From Candidatus Aenigmatarchaeota archaeon (GTDB lineage: Archaea > Aenigmatarchaeota > Aenigmatarchaeia > Aenigmatarchaeales > JAHLMR01), in NCBI GenBank assembly GCA_018920255.1, contig JAHLMR010000010.1, forward strand, positions 1-20,095: 20,095 nucleotides of DNA. The letters run 5' to 3'. The stretch's first letter is position 1. Each line of letters starts with the position of its first letter. This document shows, one piece after another, positions 1 through 6,304 of the stretch. The translations under genes and the position numbers were made by a program. The notes beneath the pieces are model-generated. The model saw nothing but the letters and a program-made list of their open reading frames with translations, did not search any database and was not told where the DNA came from.

Positions 1-1
1 A

Positions 2-139
2 GCAGCATTTGTAACAACTCTGCCTAAAGTTTCAAACACATTTGCAAACGTTATTTTAGAAAAAACAGGCATCAAAGAACTTATTAATAAAATATTTTTC
101 TTTATATTACCTCCTCTCATATTTGCTAATTTATTTTAA
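2..139 (+). CDS. C-terminal end of a protein, 5' partial (membrane-type tail)
   Basis: An open frame runs from the window edge to a TAA at 137-139, giving 45 residues. The start lies outside the window. The visible tail is hydrophobic near its end (KIFFFILPPLIFANLF), which fits a last membrane helix or a membrane-anchoring tail. The part before it (TTLPKVSNTFANVILEKTG) gives no motif I recognise. It is open across the whole left edge, but 45 codons in AT-rich DNA is short, so this is a probable gene end rather than a certain one. No function is assigned. Confidence 0.45.
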   Translation, partial: AAFVTTLPKVSNTFANVILEKTGIKELINKIFFFILPPLIFANLF

Positions 140-238
140 AAAATATTTAAAGTTTTTAATATTTTCTTTTGAAACATAATACCCATCTAATTTATAAAAA
201 AATCGTCTTATCTTAACATCAGCTATTAAACGCATCAT
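131..238 (-). CDS. Possible 35-residue small protein (weak)
   Basis: On the minus strand an ATG-ATG pair at 233-238 opens a 35-codon frame ending TAA at 131-133. It overlaps tail-to-tail with the partial gene on the plus strand. The predicted peptide (RRFFYKLDGYYVSKEN in its middle) reads like a plausible protein, but composition alone can produce this in AT-rich DNA. The rest of the 140-344 gap holds no convincing gene. It carries the TATA box of the next gene at about 315-324. Confidence 0.2.
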   Translation of the reverse strand: MMRLIADVKIRRFFYKLDGYYVSKENIKNFKYFLK

Positions 239-344
239 TTTTAATTTGAAGAGAACAGTTATTTTTAATAATATTTACTATGTTTTCATCTGTAAGTAGT
301 AAAAAAATAAAAGCTTTAAATATTTGGAATGACATATAATTATT

Positions 345-1175
345 ATGAACAAAATTATGCCCCCTCCATTACCAGAAGAACAAAAAGTAATTAATAATTT
401 TGATAAGTTAGTTTCTGAATTAAAATCCTTTCAGATGGAACCAAAAGTAAAAGACTTAAAAAAAGCATTGGAAGAATATTATAATAACGAATCAAATTTT
501 CCAAAAATTGATGATGAATATCCAAGCGGTCTTGAACCATATGAAACTAAAAGTGAAAACCCTTTTTTACCACCAATATTTCGTTTTCCGCTTTATGAAG
601 AAATAAAAAAAATTTTAAAGGAATATGGAATACTACTTGAAGGAGCAGGAGTTGATGATTATTTTAAAATTGGAGGGAAAGTCCTTCCAGAAATTCATAG
701 TAAATTTTATTGTTGTTTAAAAACAAAAGATTCAATAGATTTTGCAAAAAAGTTTGGTAAATTTGCTAATAATAGTACAGGAATAACAATAGAAGGAAAA
801 TTTTATGAATTAGATAGTTTTAATGCTCATAATAAATTAGTATTTTATACATCCTTAAACAACTCTTTTATTGAATTAGCAAAATTTCTTAAAGAAAATG
901 AAGAATATTTTCATAGAATTCCTTTTAATCATCCATTCGGTGTACATATTTTTGATGGTGTTTCAGCTGTTATTGAAAGAACTTATGGTAAAAGTTTTGA
1001 TGAAAATTTATATAAAATTATTAGAGAAGAAAAAGAACAAAATACCAAAAAAAGTTTTATATCAAATGCAATACATGAATTAACAGAAAATCCAGTAACT
1101 CGTCCATACTTTTTATGGTCAAATTTAAAATCTGCTGTTGCTCAATATAATGGAGAAAGTATTATAGAATTATAA
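345..1175 (+). CDS. Uncharacterised 276-aa protein
   Basis: I do not recognise this family. The protein is soluble, with no signal peptide or membrane helix. It starts with a proline-rich stretch (MPPPLPEEQ) and a charged helical segment to about residue 50, followed by an alpha/beta-looking body with aromatic-rich motifs (NHPFGVHIFDG near residues 195-205; TRPYFLWSNLKSAVAQYNGES near the C-terminus). The TATA-like element TTTAAATATT at 315-324 is centred about 25 nt upstream of the ATG and there is no Shine-Dalgarno site, so the transcript is probably leaderless, which supports this start. It is monocistronic: the next gene is convergent. Codon use looks like its neighbours. Confidence 0.8.
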   Translation: MNKIMPPPLPEEQKVINNFDKLVSELKSFQMEPKVKDLKKALEEYYNNESNFPKIDDEYPSGLEPYETKSENPFLPPIFRFPLYEEIKKILKEYGILLEGAGVDDYFKIGGKVLPEIHSKFYCCLKTKDSIDFAKKFGKFANNSTGITIEGKFYELDSFNAHNKLVFYTSLNNSFIELAKFLKENEEYFHRIPFNHPFGVHIFDGVSAVIERTYGKSFDENLYKIIREEKEQNTKKSFISNAIHELTENPVTRPYFLWSNLKSAVAQYNGESIIEL

Positions 1176-1215
1176 TTTCATTATTCTATTTAAAAAATTA
1201 ATTTTAAACTTATTT

Positions 1216-1599
1216 TTATTTTTCTTTAATTTCAAATTTATACCTATAAGGCGAAAATTCTTTAATAGAGCCATAGTATTTACATTTTTCACATTTTAAA
1301 CCAACAACAACTTTTTTATTTAATAAATTTTTAGCTTCAATTTTTTTAAGTTTTGTATGACAAGCTGGACATTTTTCAGGTACTTTTAAGCCTCCAGATT
1401 TTGTTTCAACAGTAACTAAAACTTCAGGTATTTCTGAAGCTAAAAGTCTAAGTCTTTCGGGTTTTATATTTAAATTTCGAATAATTTTTTTAACTTCAGA
1501 ATATAGCATTTCTTGAGAATCAATTTTTTTCTTTTTCAAAACAGAAACAATAGCTTTTTTTATTTCTTCCTCGGGAATGACTTCTTTTTTAGAATTCAT
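1216..1599 (-). CDS. Small zinc-ribbon protein with N-terminal helical domain
   Basis: 127 residues. The C-terminal part carries two CxxC knuckles, C77-P-A-C80 and C103-E-K-C106, spaced as in a zinc ribbon. The N-terminal 70 residues are helical and charged (IKKAIVSVLKKKK, then a segment with IIRNLNIKPERLRLLASEIP), which could be a winged-helix-like fold. A helical domain followed by a zinc ribbon is common in archaeal nucleic-acid-binding proteins, so a DNA- or RNA-binding role is inferred, not shown. It is transcribed divergently from the antiporter gene; its own TATA box (minus-strand ATTTAAATA, about 1622-1630) sits about 27 nt upstream of the ATG, consistent with a leaderless mRNA. Confidence 0.75.
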   Translation of the reverse strand: MNSKKEVIPEEEIKKAIVSVLKKKKIDSQEMLYSEVKKIIRNLNIKPERLRLLASEIPEVLVTVETKSGGLKVPEKCPACHTKLKKIEAKNLLNKKVVVGLKCEKCKYYGSIKEFSPYRYKFEIKEK

Positions 1600-1675
1600 A
1601 ATAATAAATTTATTTTTATTTTATTTAAATTTTTAATACATTTAATTTATAAATAACATTTTATATTAATTTTAT
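1600..1675. promoter_or_regulatory. Divergent promoter region with two separate TATA boxes
   Basis: This 76-nt gap separates two divergent genes. For the minus-strand gene, ATTTAAATA at 1622-1630 is centred about 27 nt from its ATG. For the plus-strand antiporter, TTTATAAAT at about 1646-1654 is centred about 26 nt from its ATG. Both spacings are those of archaeal leaderless promoters, and no Shine-Dalgarno site is present for either gene. Confidence 0.6.
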
Positions 1676-2866
1676 ATGGTTTTAAACGTCTTGAGTTTTT
1701 TATCAATTGTTGGAATTACAATTATTTTAGGTTATATAGGGAATCTGATTTTCGATAAAACAAAAATACCTGATATAATTTGGCTTATTTTATTTGGTCT
1801 TTTAGTTTCTCATATGAATATAGTAGACAAATCTATTTTTATTGCTTCATCAGAAATTATGTGTTCTATTGCAATAGCATTTATTTTGTTTGATTCAGGA
1901 ATTAATATTAAACTTATTGATATTATTAAAGGTGTTCCGAGAGGATTACTTCTTGCTATTTTAGGAATATTTTTTAACACAATTGCAGTTACCTTTGTAG
2001 GATTTTTTTTCTTAAAATTTGATATTTTAAATAGTATTTTATTGGGTTTAATAATCAGTGGTACAAGCAGTCCAATAGTAATAACTATATTAAATAAATT
2101 AAAAATTAAAGAAAATATTCGTTCTATATTAAATGTAGAATCAATAATAACAGATGCATTAGTAATAGTATTATCTTTATTTTTACTAAATTTTTTAACA
2201 CAATCAATTAAAGAAGTAAATATTAAAATTATAATTTCTTTAATATTATCATCATTTTCAATTTCAATATTTTTAGGAATTGTATTTGGAGTAATTTGGT
2301 TATATCTTTTACAAAAAATAAAAGGTAAAGAATATGATTATATGTTAACAATATCAGTTCTTTTATTGTTATATGTTTTCTCAGAGTTAAACAATGCATC
2401 CGGTGCAATTTCAGCCTTAATTTTTGGTTTAATATTAGGTAATAAAGACATTTTTTCAAAATTTATAAAAATACAAACATCAGAATTAGAGGAAAAATAT
2501 ATGCATAACTTTTATAATCAAATAACATTTTTTATAAGATCTTTCTTTTTTGTTTTCATCGGTTTAATTATTTCAATAAAACTATCAGCACTTATTTATG
2601 GAATTCTTATAACAACAGTATTTATATTATTGAGATTTTTGACTATTAGAATTAGTTTAATTAAAATTAAAATATCTTATCAGGAGTTAAAACTTATTAG
2701 TAATATTATACCAAGAGGATTAGCAGCAGCGGTTCTTGCTATTTTTGCAAAAAATTTAGGATTAGCTTCTGGACAAACTATTTTAGATATAACATTTACT
2801 ATTATATTAGTAACAGTAATTTATACAACTTTAGCAATAACTATTTTTTATAGGTCAAAAGCATAG
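1676..2866 (+). CDS. Cation/proton antiporter, CPA1 (Na_H_Exchanger) family
   Basis: 396 residues, almost entirely hydrophobic, with about 11-13 predicted membrane helices, the usual length for this family. Family landmarks are visible: FILFDSGINI (about 68-77), the unwound-helix motif GTSSPIVITIL (129-139), and ESIITDALVIV (155-165), whose D160 is the likely ion-binding aspartate. It should exchange Na+ or K+ for H+ across the cytoplasmic membrane. Two positions differ from the classic NhaP pattern: the TDP of the unwound helix is TSSP here, and the residue before the key Asp is Thr rather than Asn. Related archaeal branches carry such changes, so substrate and electrogenicity are open. The transcript is predicted leaderless. 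The TAG stop (2864-2866) directly abuts the 3' end of the convergent tRNA-Ala. Confidence 0.85.
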   Translation: MVLNVLSFLSIVGITIILGYIGNLIFDKTKIPDIIWLILFGLLVSHMNIVDKSIFIASSEIMCSIAIAFILFDSGINIKLIDIIKGVPRGLLLAILGIFFNTIAVTFVGFFFLKFDILNSILLGLIISGTSSPIVITILNKLKIKENIRSILNVESIITDALVIVLSLFLLNFLTQSIKEVNIKIIISLILSSFSISIFLGIVFGVIWLYLLQKIKGKEYDYMLTISVLLLLYVFSELNNASGAISALIFGLILGNKDIFSKFIKIQTSELEEKYMHNFYNQITFFIRSFFFVFIGLIISIKLSALIYGILITTVFILLRFLTIRISLIKIKISYQELKLISNIIPRGLAAAVLAIFAKNLGLASGQTILDITFTIILVTVIYTTLAITIFYRSKA

Positions 2867-2938
2867 TGGACCGGGTGGGATTTGAACCCACAACCTCTAC
2901 CTTGCAAGGGTAGCGATCTTCCATTGATCTACCGGCCC
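2867..2938 (-). tRNA. tRNA-Ala (anticodon TGC)
   Basis: A complete 72-nt cloverleaf on the minus strand: acceptor GGGCCGG/CCGGTCC, D-stem GATC/GATC, anticodon stem CTACC/GGTAG with loop CTTGCAA (anticodon TGC), T-stem GTGGG/CCCAC with loop TTCAAAT, discriminator A. The acceptor contains G3:U70, the alanine identity element. No intron is present. The 3' CCA is not encoded; those positions read CTA because they are the antisense of the antiporter's TAG stop. In many archaea tRNA-Ala(TGC) lies between 16S and 23S. Here it lies downstream of 16S on the same strand, with alba between them and no 23S. Confidence 0.97.
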
Positions 2939-3017
2939 ATAATTTTTATAAATTTAAATAAAATACTTAATTCTACTTTAATTTTAAAATTACATTAATT
3001 TTTTATAAGATTATATT

Positions 3018-3296
3018 TTATTTTTTTCCAAGTACTATTTCAATTGTTGAAACATTTAATTTTTCATTGTTTTCTCCTGTAATTTCATCTGTGCCGATGT
3101 TAACTTTCTTTACTTCAACGTCTTGCAAAAATTTGTTTCTTACTATTTCTGCTATATCAACTGCATGTGAAATTGATCTTCCTCTTGCTTTTAAAACTAC
3201 TTCTTTTTTTCCACTGTTAAACTGTGTTACACATGCTAATACATAGCTCATTGCAGGCTTTTTTCCAACAAAGACTACATTTGCTTCTTCTGTCAT
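3018..3296 (-). CDS. albA: Alba, DNA/RNA-binding chromatin protein
   Basis: 92 residues, full length for Alba. The N-terminal signature [17 protein letters not shown] carries the paired lysines K12-K13, the position of the acetylatable nucleic-acid-contacting lysines in the family. The middle [20 protein letters not shown] and the C-terminal beta-hairpin ending in STIEIVLG complete the fold. Alba dimers coat DNA and also bind RNA. The start is fixed by the Shine-Dalgarno sequence GAGGTGA at about 3303-3310. The gene begins only about 64 nt after the 3' end of 16S, on the same strand, and the 3' arm of the 16S processing stem lies between them. I see no well-placed TATA box in that gap, so co-transcription with 16S is likely. 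Confidence 0.93.
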   Translation of the reverse strand: MTEEANVVFVGKKPAMSYVLACVTQFNSGKKEVVLKARGRSISHAVDIAEIVRNKFLQDVEVKKVNIGTDEITGENNEKLNVSTIEIVLGKK

Positions 3297-3322
3297 CTTT
3301 TTTCACCTCTGATTATTTTTTT

Positions 3323-3353
3323 AGGCAAGTTAGAATTTTTGCTCTGTTGAGAA
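3323..3353 (-). repeat. 3' arm of the 16S rRNA processing stem
   Basis: On the minus-strand transcript this trailer segment pairs with the leader segment at 5059-5088 and encloses the 16S rRNA. It contains the matches UUCUCAACAG and UUCUAACUUGCCU. Between the two helices lies GCAA followed by the bulge AAA, the trailer half of a BHB-like motif (see the leader arm). Cleavage here would release the 16S precursor and the 5' end of the alba mRNA. Confidence 0.8.
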
Positions 3354-3399
3354 GATCGTAAGGAGGTGATCCAGCCCCACCTTCCGGTAGGGCTACCTT

Positions 3400-3508
3400 A
3401 TCATAGAATGCTAGCTTACGCTTGTTTTGCTTCTTTCGCCTCACCTTCCTTTCTATCAAAAAGGATAATTGCCTGTCTTTGCACATTTGAAGCAAAACAT
3501 AGCATTCT
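3400..3508 (-). other. 109-nt BHB intron in 16S rRNA, after E. coli position 1501
   Basis: Expected 16S sequence AAGUCRUAACAAGGUAGCC is split between AAGUCAUAAC and AAGGUAGCC. The insert forms a canonical BHB: central helix CAUA (3514-3511) with UAUG (3405-3402), bulge 1 AC|A, bulge 2 AU|A, and intron helix GAAUGCUA (3507-3500) with UAGCAUUC (3413-3406), backed by a further GUUUUGCUUC/GAAGCAAAAC helix. Cutting each bulge after its second nucleotide gives exactly the expected mature junction. There is no homing-endonuclease frame inside. The intron sits in the decoding-site linker between helices 44 and 45, so it must be removed for a functional ribosome. Confidence 0.88.
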
Positions 3509-4123
3509 GTTATGACTTAGCCCCACTCGCAGGTCTCTGGCTCGACTTTCACTGCTACCATTTCTGGATTACAGAGAAAGCCTCACCAAAGACCTACTCG
3601 CATGGCTTGACAGGCGGTGTGTGCAAAGAGCAGGGACATATTCAGCGAACGATTATGACGTTCGCTTACTATGGATTCCGTCTTCATGAGGGTGAGTTGC
3701 AACCCTCAATCTGAACTGAGGTTGGGTTTGAGCGATTGGCTTCGCATTTCTGCGTTGCAACGCTTTGTCCCAACCATTGTAGGCCGCGTGTAGCCCAGAA
3801 GATTCGGGCCATACGGACCTACCGTCGCCCACTCCTTCCTCTGACTTATCGCCAGCGGTCCTGCTAAAGTGCTCATTTATTCATTCCATATTGCTATGGA
3901 TGAATAAATGATAGCAATTAGCAGCGTGGGTCTCGCTCGTTAACCGACTTAACGGCACGCTTCACAGTACGAGCTGACGATGGCCATGCAACACCTCTCA
4001 GCTTGTCTGGTAAACCCGTTAGGCTGACCATCATTCTGCTGTCTCTTCTGGTAAGGTGTCCGGCGTTGAATCCAATTGAACCGCAGCCTCCACCCATTGT
4101 GTGCTCCCCCGCCAATTCCCTTA

Positions 4124-4156
<33 letters not shown>

Positions 4157-4245
4157 CCCGTTTAACACCTACGCTTCGACACTGCAATCCCGCGAAGGAA
4201 TTGCAACATCAAACGGGCATCGTTTACAGCTGGGACTACTGGGGT

Positions 4246-4302
4246 TTTTAGCACCCAGTCCTTGCCTCATTTGCAAGATATCAGCGGATTAGACTTAGAT
4301 GT
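4246..4302 (-). other. 57-nt BHB intron in 16S rRNA, after E. coli position 793
   Basis: The 790-loop sequence GGATTAGATACCCCAGTAGTCC is interrupted between GGATTAGAT and ACCCCAGTAGTCC. The junctions form a BHB: outer helix UGGG/CCCA (helix 24), central helix UUAG (4308-4305) with CUAA (4251-4248), bulge 1 AU|A, bulge 2 AA|A, intron helix CAUCUA/UGGGUG, and an apical hairpin CUUGC/GCAAG. Cutting after the second nucleotide of each bulge restores the canonical sequence exactly. There is no coding capacity. Alternative pairings (GGAUUAGA with UCUAAUCC, ACUGGG with CCCAGU) could compete with this fold before splicing. Confidence 0.87.
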
Positions 4303-5058
4303 ATCTAATCCCATTTGATCCCCCAGCTTTCGTTCCTCACCGTCGGACCCGTTCCAGTAGAGCGCCTTCGCCACAGGTGGTCCTCCGTGAATTAATGGAT
4401 TTAACCCCTACTCACGGAATACCCTCTACCTCTCCCGGTCCCAAGCTTGAAAGTATTCCCAGCACGCCCGACAGTTAACTGCCGGATTTCACCAGGAACT
4501 TTTCAAGCCGGCTACGAACCCTTTAGGCCCAATAATCGTGATTGCCACTTGGGGCGCGGGTATTACCGCGGCGGCTGGCACCCGTCTTACCCACCCCTTA
4601 TTCGCCAAGCTGTTTAGACTTGGCAAAAGACTATGCAAAGCATAGTCACTCGGGCTTCCCTTCTCACGCTTTCACGCATTGGAAAGTTTTCGCACCTGCT
4701 GCGTCCCGTAGGACCTGCCTTCATGTCTCAGAAGGCATCTCGAGGCTCCCACTCTCATGGCCCCTACCCGTTATAGGCTTGTCAGTTCGTTACACTGACA
4801 ACAACCTGATGGGCCGCAGCCCCATTCTCAGGCGCTTCTTTCGAAGCTTTTGTTTCTTGTGCATTCCAGCCTCAAGAAACTATGGAGTATTAGCCTCAGT
4901 TTCCCGAGATTATCCTCCACCTGAGAGTAGGTTAGCTACGTGTTACTGAGCAGTGCGGCGAGCCCAGATAGCTCACGCCTCGCATGGTTTAGCCGAAACC
5001 CGATAGCGGCAATCTCCGGCAGGATCAACCGGAATCTGCGGGGAAATTGTCCCTGCAG

Positions 5059-5088
5059 TTCTCAACAGATTGCAATTCTAACTTGCCT
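5059..5088 (-). repeat. 5' arm of the 16S rRNA processing stem with BHB motif
   Basis: The leader RNA pairs with the trailer arm at 3323-3353: AGGCAAGUUAGAA with UUCUAACUUGCCU, and CUGUUGAGAA with UUCUCAACAG. Between these helices a 4-bp central helix UUGC (5075-5072) with GCAA (3342-3339) is flanked by AA(U) on this strand and AAA on the other, which is a BHB arrangement. Archaeal 16S precursors are generally cut out at such a motif by the tRNA splicing endonuclease and then circularised. A smaller hairpin (5036-5058, CTGC...GCAG) fills the space to the 16S 5' end. Confidence 0.82.
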
Positions 5089-5260
5089 TAAATCAAAATT
5101 AATCTTTGATTCGCATTTCAACAAATTTAAGGAATAAGAATTAGAGCGGAATTTCTAAAAATAAATTTTCTAAATACACCGCCCATTCTTACTCCTTACG
5201 TAATTTAAAATTATATTTCTTAACCTTTAAAAAGATTTTGTTTTTGTCGTATATACGATT
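5089..5260 (-). promoter_or_regulatory. 16S leader and probable rRNA promoter region
   Basis: This stretch lies upstream of the 16S processing stem. Reading the minus strand, a BRE-plus-TATA-like element (AAATC-TTTTTAAAG) occurs at about 5225-5238, and a second AT-rich candidate, ATATAATTTTAAA, at about 5202-5214. Either could start the rRNA transcript; I cannot decide between them. No coding frame of interest is present. The rest of the gap to 5314 carries the TATA box of the HAD gene (5283-5290). Confidence 0.4.
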
Positions 5261-5314
5261 TTTGACGATTCAGTAAGAAAAATTTAAATATAGAAATTTT
5301 TAATTGTTTTTTTC

Positions 5315-6004
5315 ATGTTAGAAACAAAAGCAATATTAGTAACAGATGTTGATGGAACAATTTATCCAAATTATGTTATTAGCTGCTTAAGTAAATTTAA
5401 TCTTGAAAAATTAAATGAAATCGATAATTTTCTTTCTGAATTACAAAATTATAGTTTTGAAGAAAAAATAAAAAAAGCATCTGAAAAATTTTTTAATCCA
5501 CCAATTGAGAAGAATGCATACGATGAAGTTATTAAATATATTGTAAAAAATAATGAACCGTCAAATAAATTTAAAGATATATTAAATTTTTTCAAACCAT
5601 CACAATTAATAGCATTTTCTGGTACACCCAAGGAAATTGTCTCGGAGTGTATAAGAGAACATATAGAAAATAATTATTTTATTCCTACTTCATGTTTTGG
5701 TACGCAATTAAAAAGAGAAATTATTAATAACAAAGAATATATAACTAGTGAAATAATTGAATTATGGACTGGAGAAAAGCGTGCAAATTATGTTAATGAT
5801 TTAAAAAAATATAAGCCAAATGTTCATGTTATTGGTGTAGGAAACAGTGAAAATGATATTCCTATGCTTAATGAATGTGATATTGGTTTCTATTTCGGAA
5901 AAAGAGAAGATATAGAGAATCATGAAAAAATAATTCATGTAAACGGAGAGCCTATAGAAAAATTTTATAAAGAAATTATTGGAGCCCTGGGCGAGGTTTT
6001 CTAA
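5315..6004 (+). CDS. HAD-superfamily phosphatase
   Basis: 229 residues with the HAD catalytic motifs in order: motif I D11-V-D13-G-T (nucleophile and acid/base aspartates), motif II S102-G-T, lysine near K155 (TGEKR), and motif IV GNSENDIPML (176-185, acidic D181). It is therefore a Mg-dependent phosphohydrolase; the helical insert between motifs I and II resembles the phosphoserine-phosphatase type, but the substrate cannot be read from sequence. TTTAAATA at 5283-5290 lies about 27 nt upstream of the ATG, predicting a leaderless mRNA. Oddity: the last eight codons (GALGEVF and stop) are the antisense of the 3' exon and intron edge of tRNA-Thr, so this C-terminus is constrained by, and probably borrowed from, the tRNA gene. 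Confidence 0.85.
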   Translation: MLETKAILVTDVDGTIYPNYVISCLSKFNLEKLNEIDNFLSELQNYSFEEKIKKASEKFFNPPIEKNAYDEVIKYIVKNNEPSNKFKDILNFFKPSQLIAFSGTPKEIVSECIREHIENNYFIPTSCFGTQLKREIINNKEYITSEIIELWTGEKRANYVNDLKKYKPNVHVIGVGNSENDIPMLNECDIGFYFGKREDIENHEKIIHVNGEPIEKFYKEIIGALGEVF

Positions 6005-6103
6005 AGCTTCTTCGAAGCTTCTTTTTCAAAAAAAGAAGCTTCAGCAAGAAAAATTGTCTTTCTTGATGCAACTTCTTTTTTAAAGAAGTTGCAAAGAAGG
6101 TTC
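5997..6103 (-). other. 107-nt intron in the T-loop of tRNA-Thr (position 59/60)
   Basis: The junctions form a relaxed BHB: T-stem as outer helix, central pairing UUC with GAA plus an A·A mismatch, bulge 1 AA|G, bulge 2 AA|C, and an intron helix in which CUUCUUUG pairs with CGAAGAAG. Splicing gives T-loop UUCAAAC. The interior holds strong hairpins: GCAACTTCTTT with AAAGAAGTTGC (6068-6093) and GAAGCTTCTTTTT with AAAAAGAAGCTTC (about 6014-6042). It also contains the antisense of the HAD stop codon. The exon match is near certain; the exact cut sites are inferred. Confidence 0.75.
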
Positions 6104-6142
6104 TTTGAACTCGCGACCTTTTCCTTACCAAGGAAACGCTCT

Positions 6143-6155
6143 TTTCTGCATTTGT
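6143..6155 (-). other. 13-nt probable intron in the D-loop of tRNA-Thr
   Basis: Without these 13 nt (ACAAATGCAGAAA) the D-arm reads GCTC-AGCTGGTA-GAGC, a textbook archaeal D-arm. A minimal bulge-helix-loop can form: CUG pairs with CAG, with bulges GU|A and AA|A. The central helix has only three pairs plus a G·A mismatch, so a permanently enlarged D-loop remains possible. Confidence 0.5.
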
Positions 6156-6176
6156 ACCAGCTGAGCCACCAGGGCA

Positions 6177-6304
6177 TTTAAATTATTTTACTTTTAAATA
6201 TATTTATTTATTTTTTTAAACTTAAAAATGGTAAAAAAGTAAATTTTAAATATATTTATAATGAAATGTTTTCTTTAACCGAAAATTAAAAGAGGTGATT
6301 ATTA
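6177..6304. promoter_or_regulatory. Divergent promoters for tRNA-Thr and a small gene
   Basis: For tRNA-Thr (minus), ATATTTAAAAG at about 6195-6206 has suitable spacing to the tRNA start. For the 51-aa gene (plus), TTTAAATATATTTATA at about 6246-6260 should start transcription near 6278, leaving a short leader with the Shine-Dalgarno sequence GAGGTGAT at 6292-6298. Confidence 0.5.

Larger units (their letters stand above)
5983..6175 (-). tRNA. tRNA-Thr (anticodon GGT) with D-loop and T-loop introns
   Basis: Spliced, this gives a perfect 73-nt cloverleaf: acceptor GCCCTGG/CCAGGGC, D-stem GCTC/GAGC, anticodon stem TTTCC/GGAAA with loop TTGGTAA (GGT), variable AGGTC, T-stem GCGAG/CTCGC, discriminator T. 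CCA is encoded directly after it (5980-5982). The T-loop is interrupted after position 59 by 107 nt (5997-6103) and the D-loop by 13 nt (6143-6155). The 3' exon (5983-5996) lies over 100 nt from the rest of the gene and overlaps the end of the HAD gene in antisense. A standard tRNA scan may miss or truncate this gene. A TATA-like element lies at about 6195-6206. Confidence 0.85.

Noticed and set aside
140-344. A frameshifted pseudogene on the minus strand joining two short frames.
   Set aside because: The two pieces have no recognisable similarity to any family, and AT-rich sequence gives such frames by chance; only the 35-codon part is listed, at low confidence.
3400-3508. Treating the insert as a permanent rRNA expansion segment.
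   Set aside because: It interrupts the conserved linker after C1501 next to the decoding site, and a canonical BHB restores the expected sequence exactly.
4246-4302. Reading the 57-nt insert as a group I-like or IVS-type element, because the exon ends also pair with intron sequences (GGAUUAGA/UCUAAUCC, ACUGGG/CCCAGU).
   Set aside because: It is far too short for a group I core, and the BHB fold explains the junctions exactly with canonical cut positions.
5165-5185. TACACCGCCC on the plus strand in the 16S leader region, resembling the 16S 1394-1404 motif.
   Set aside because: Only about ten bases match, on the opposite strand from the rRNA, with no flanking similarity; probably chance.
6004-6093. 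The hairpins downstream of the HAD gene as a transposon end or CRISPR-like repeat.
   Set aside because: No transposase, target-site duplication or regular spacing is seen; the segment is better explained as the tRNA-Thr intron, with a possible terminator role.
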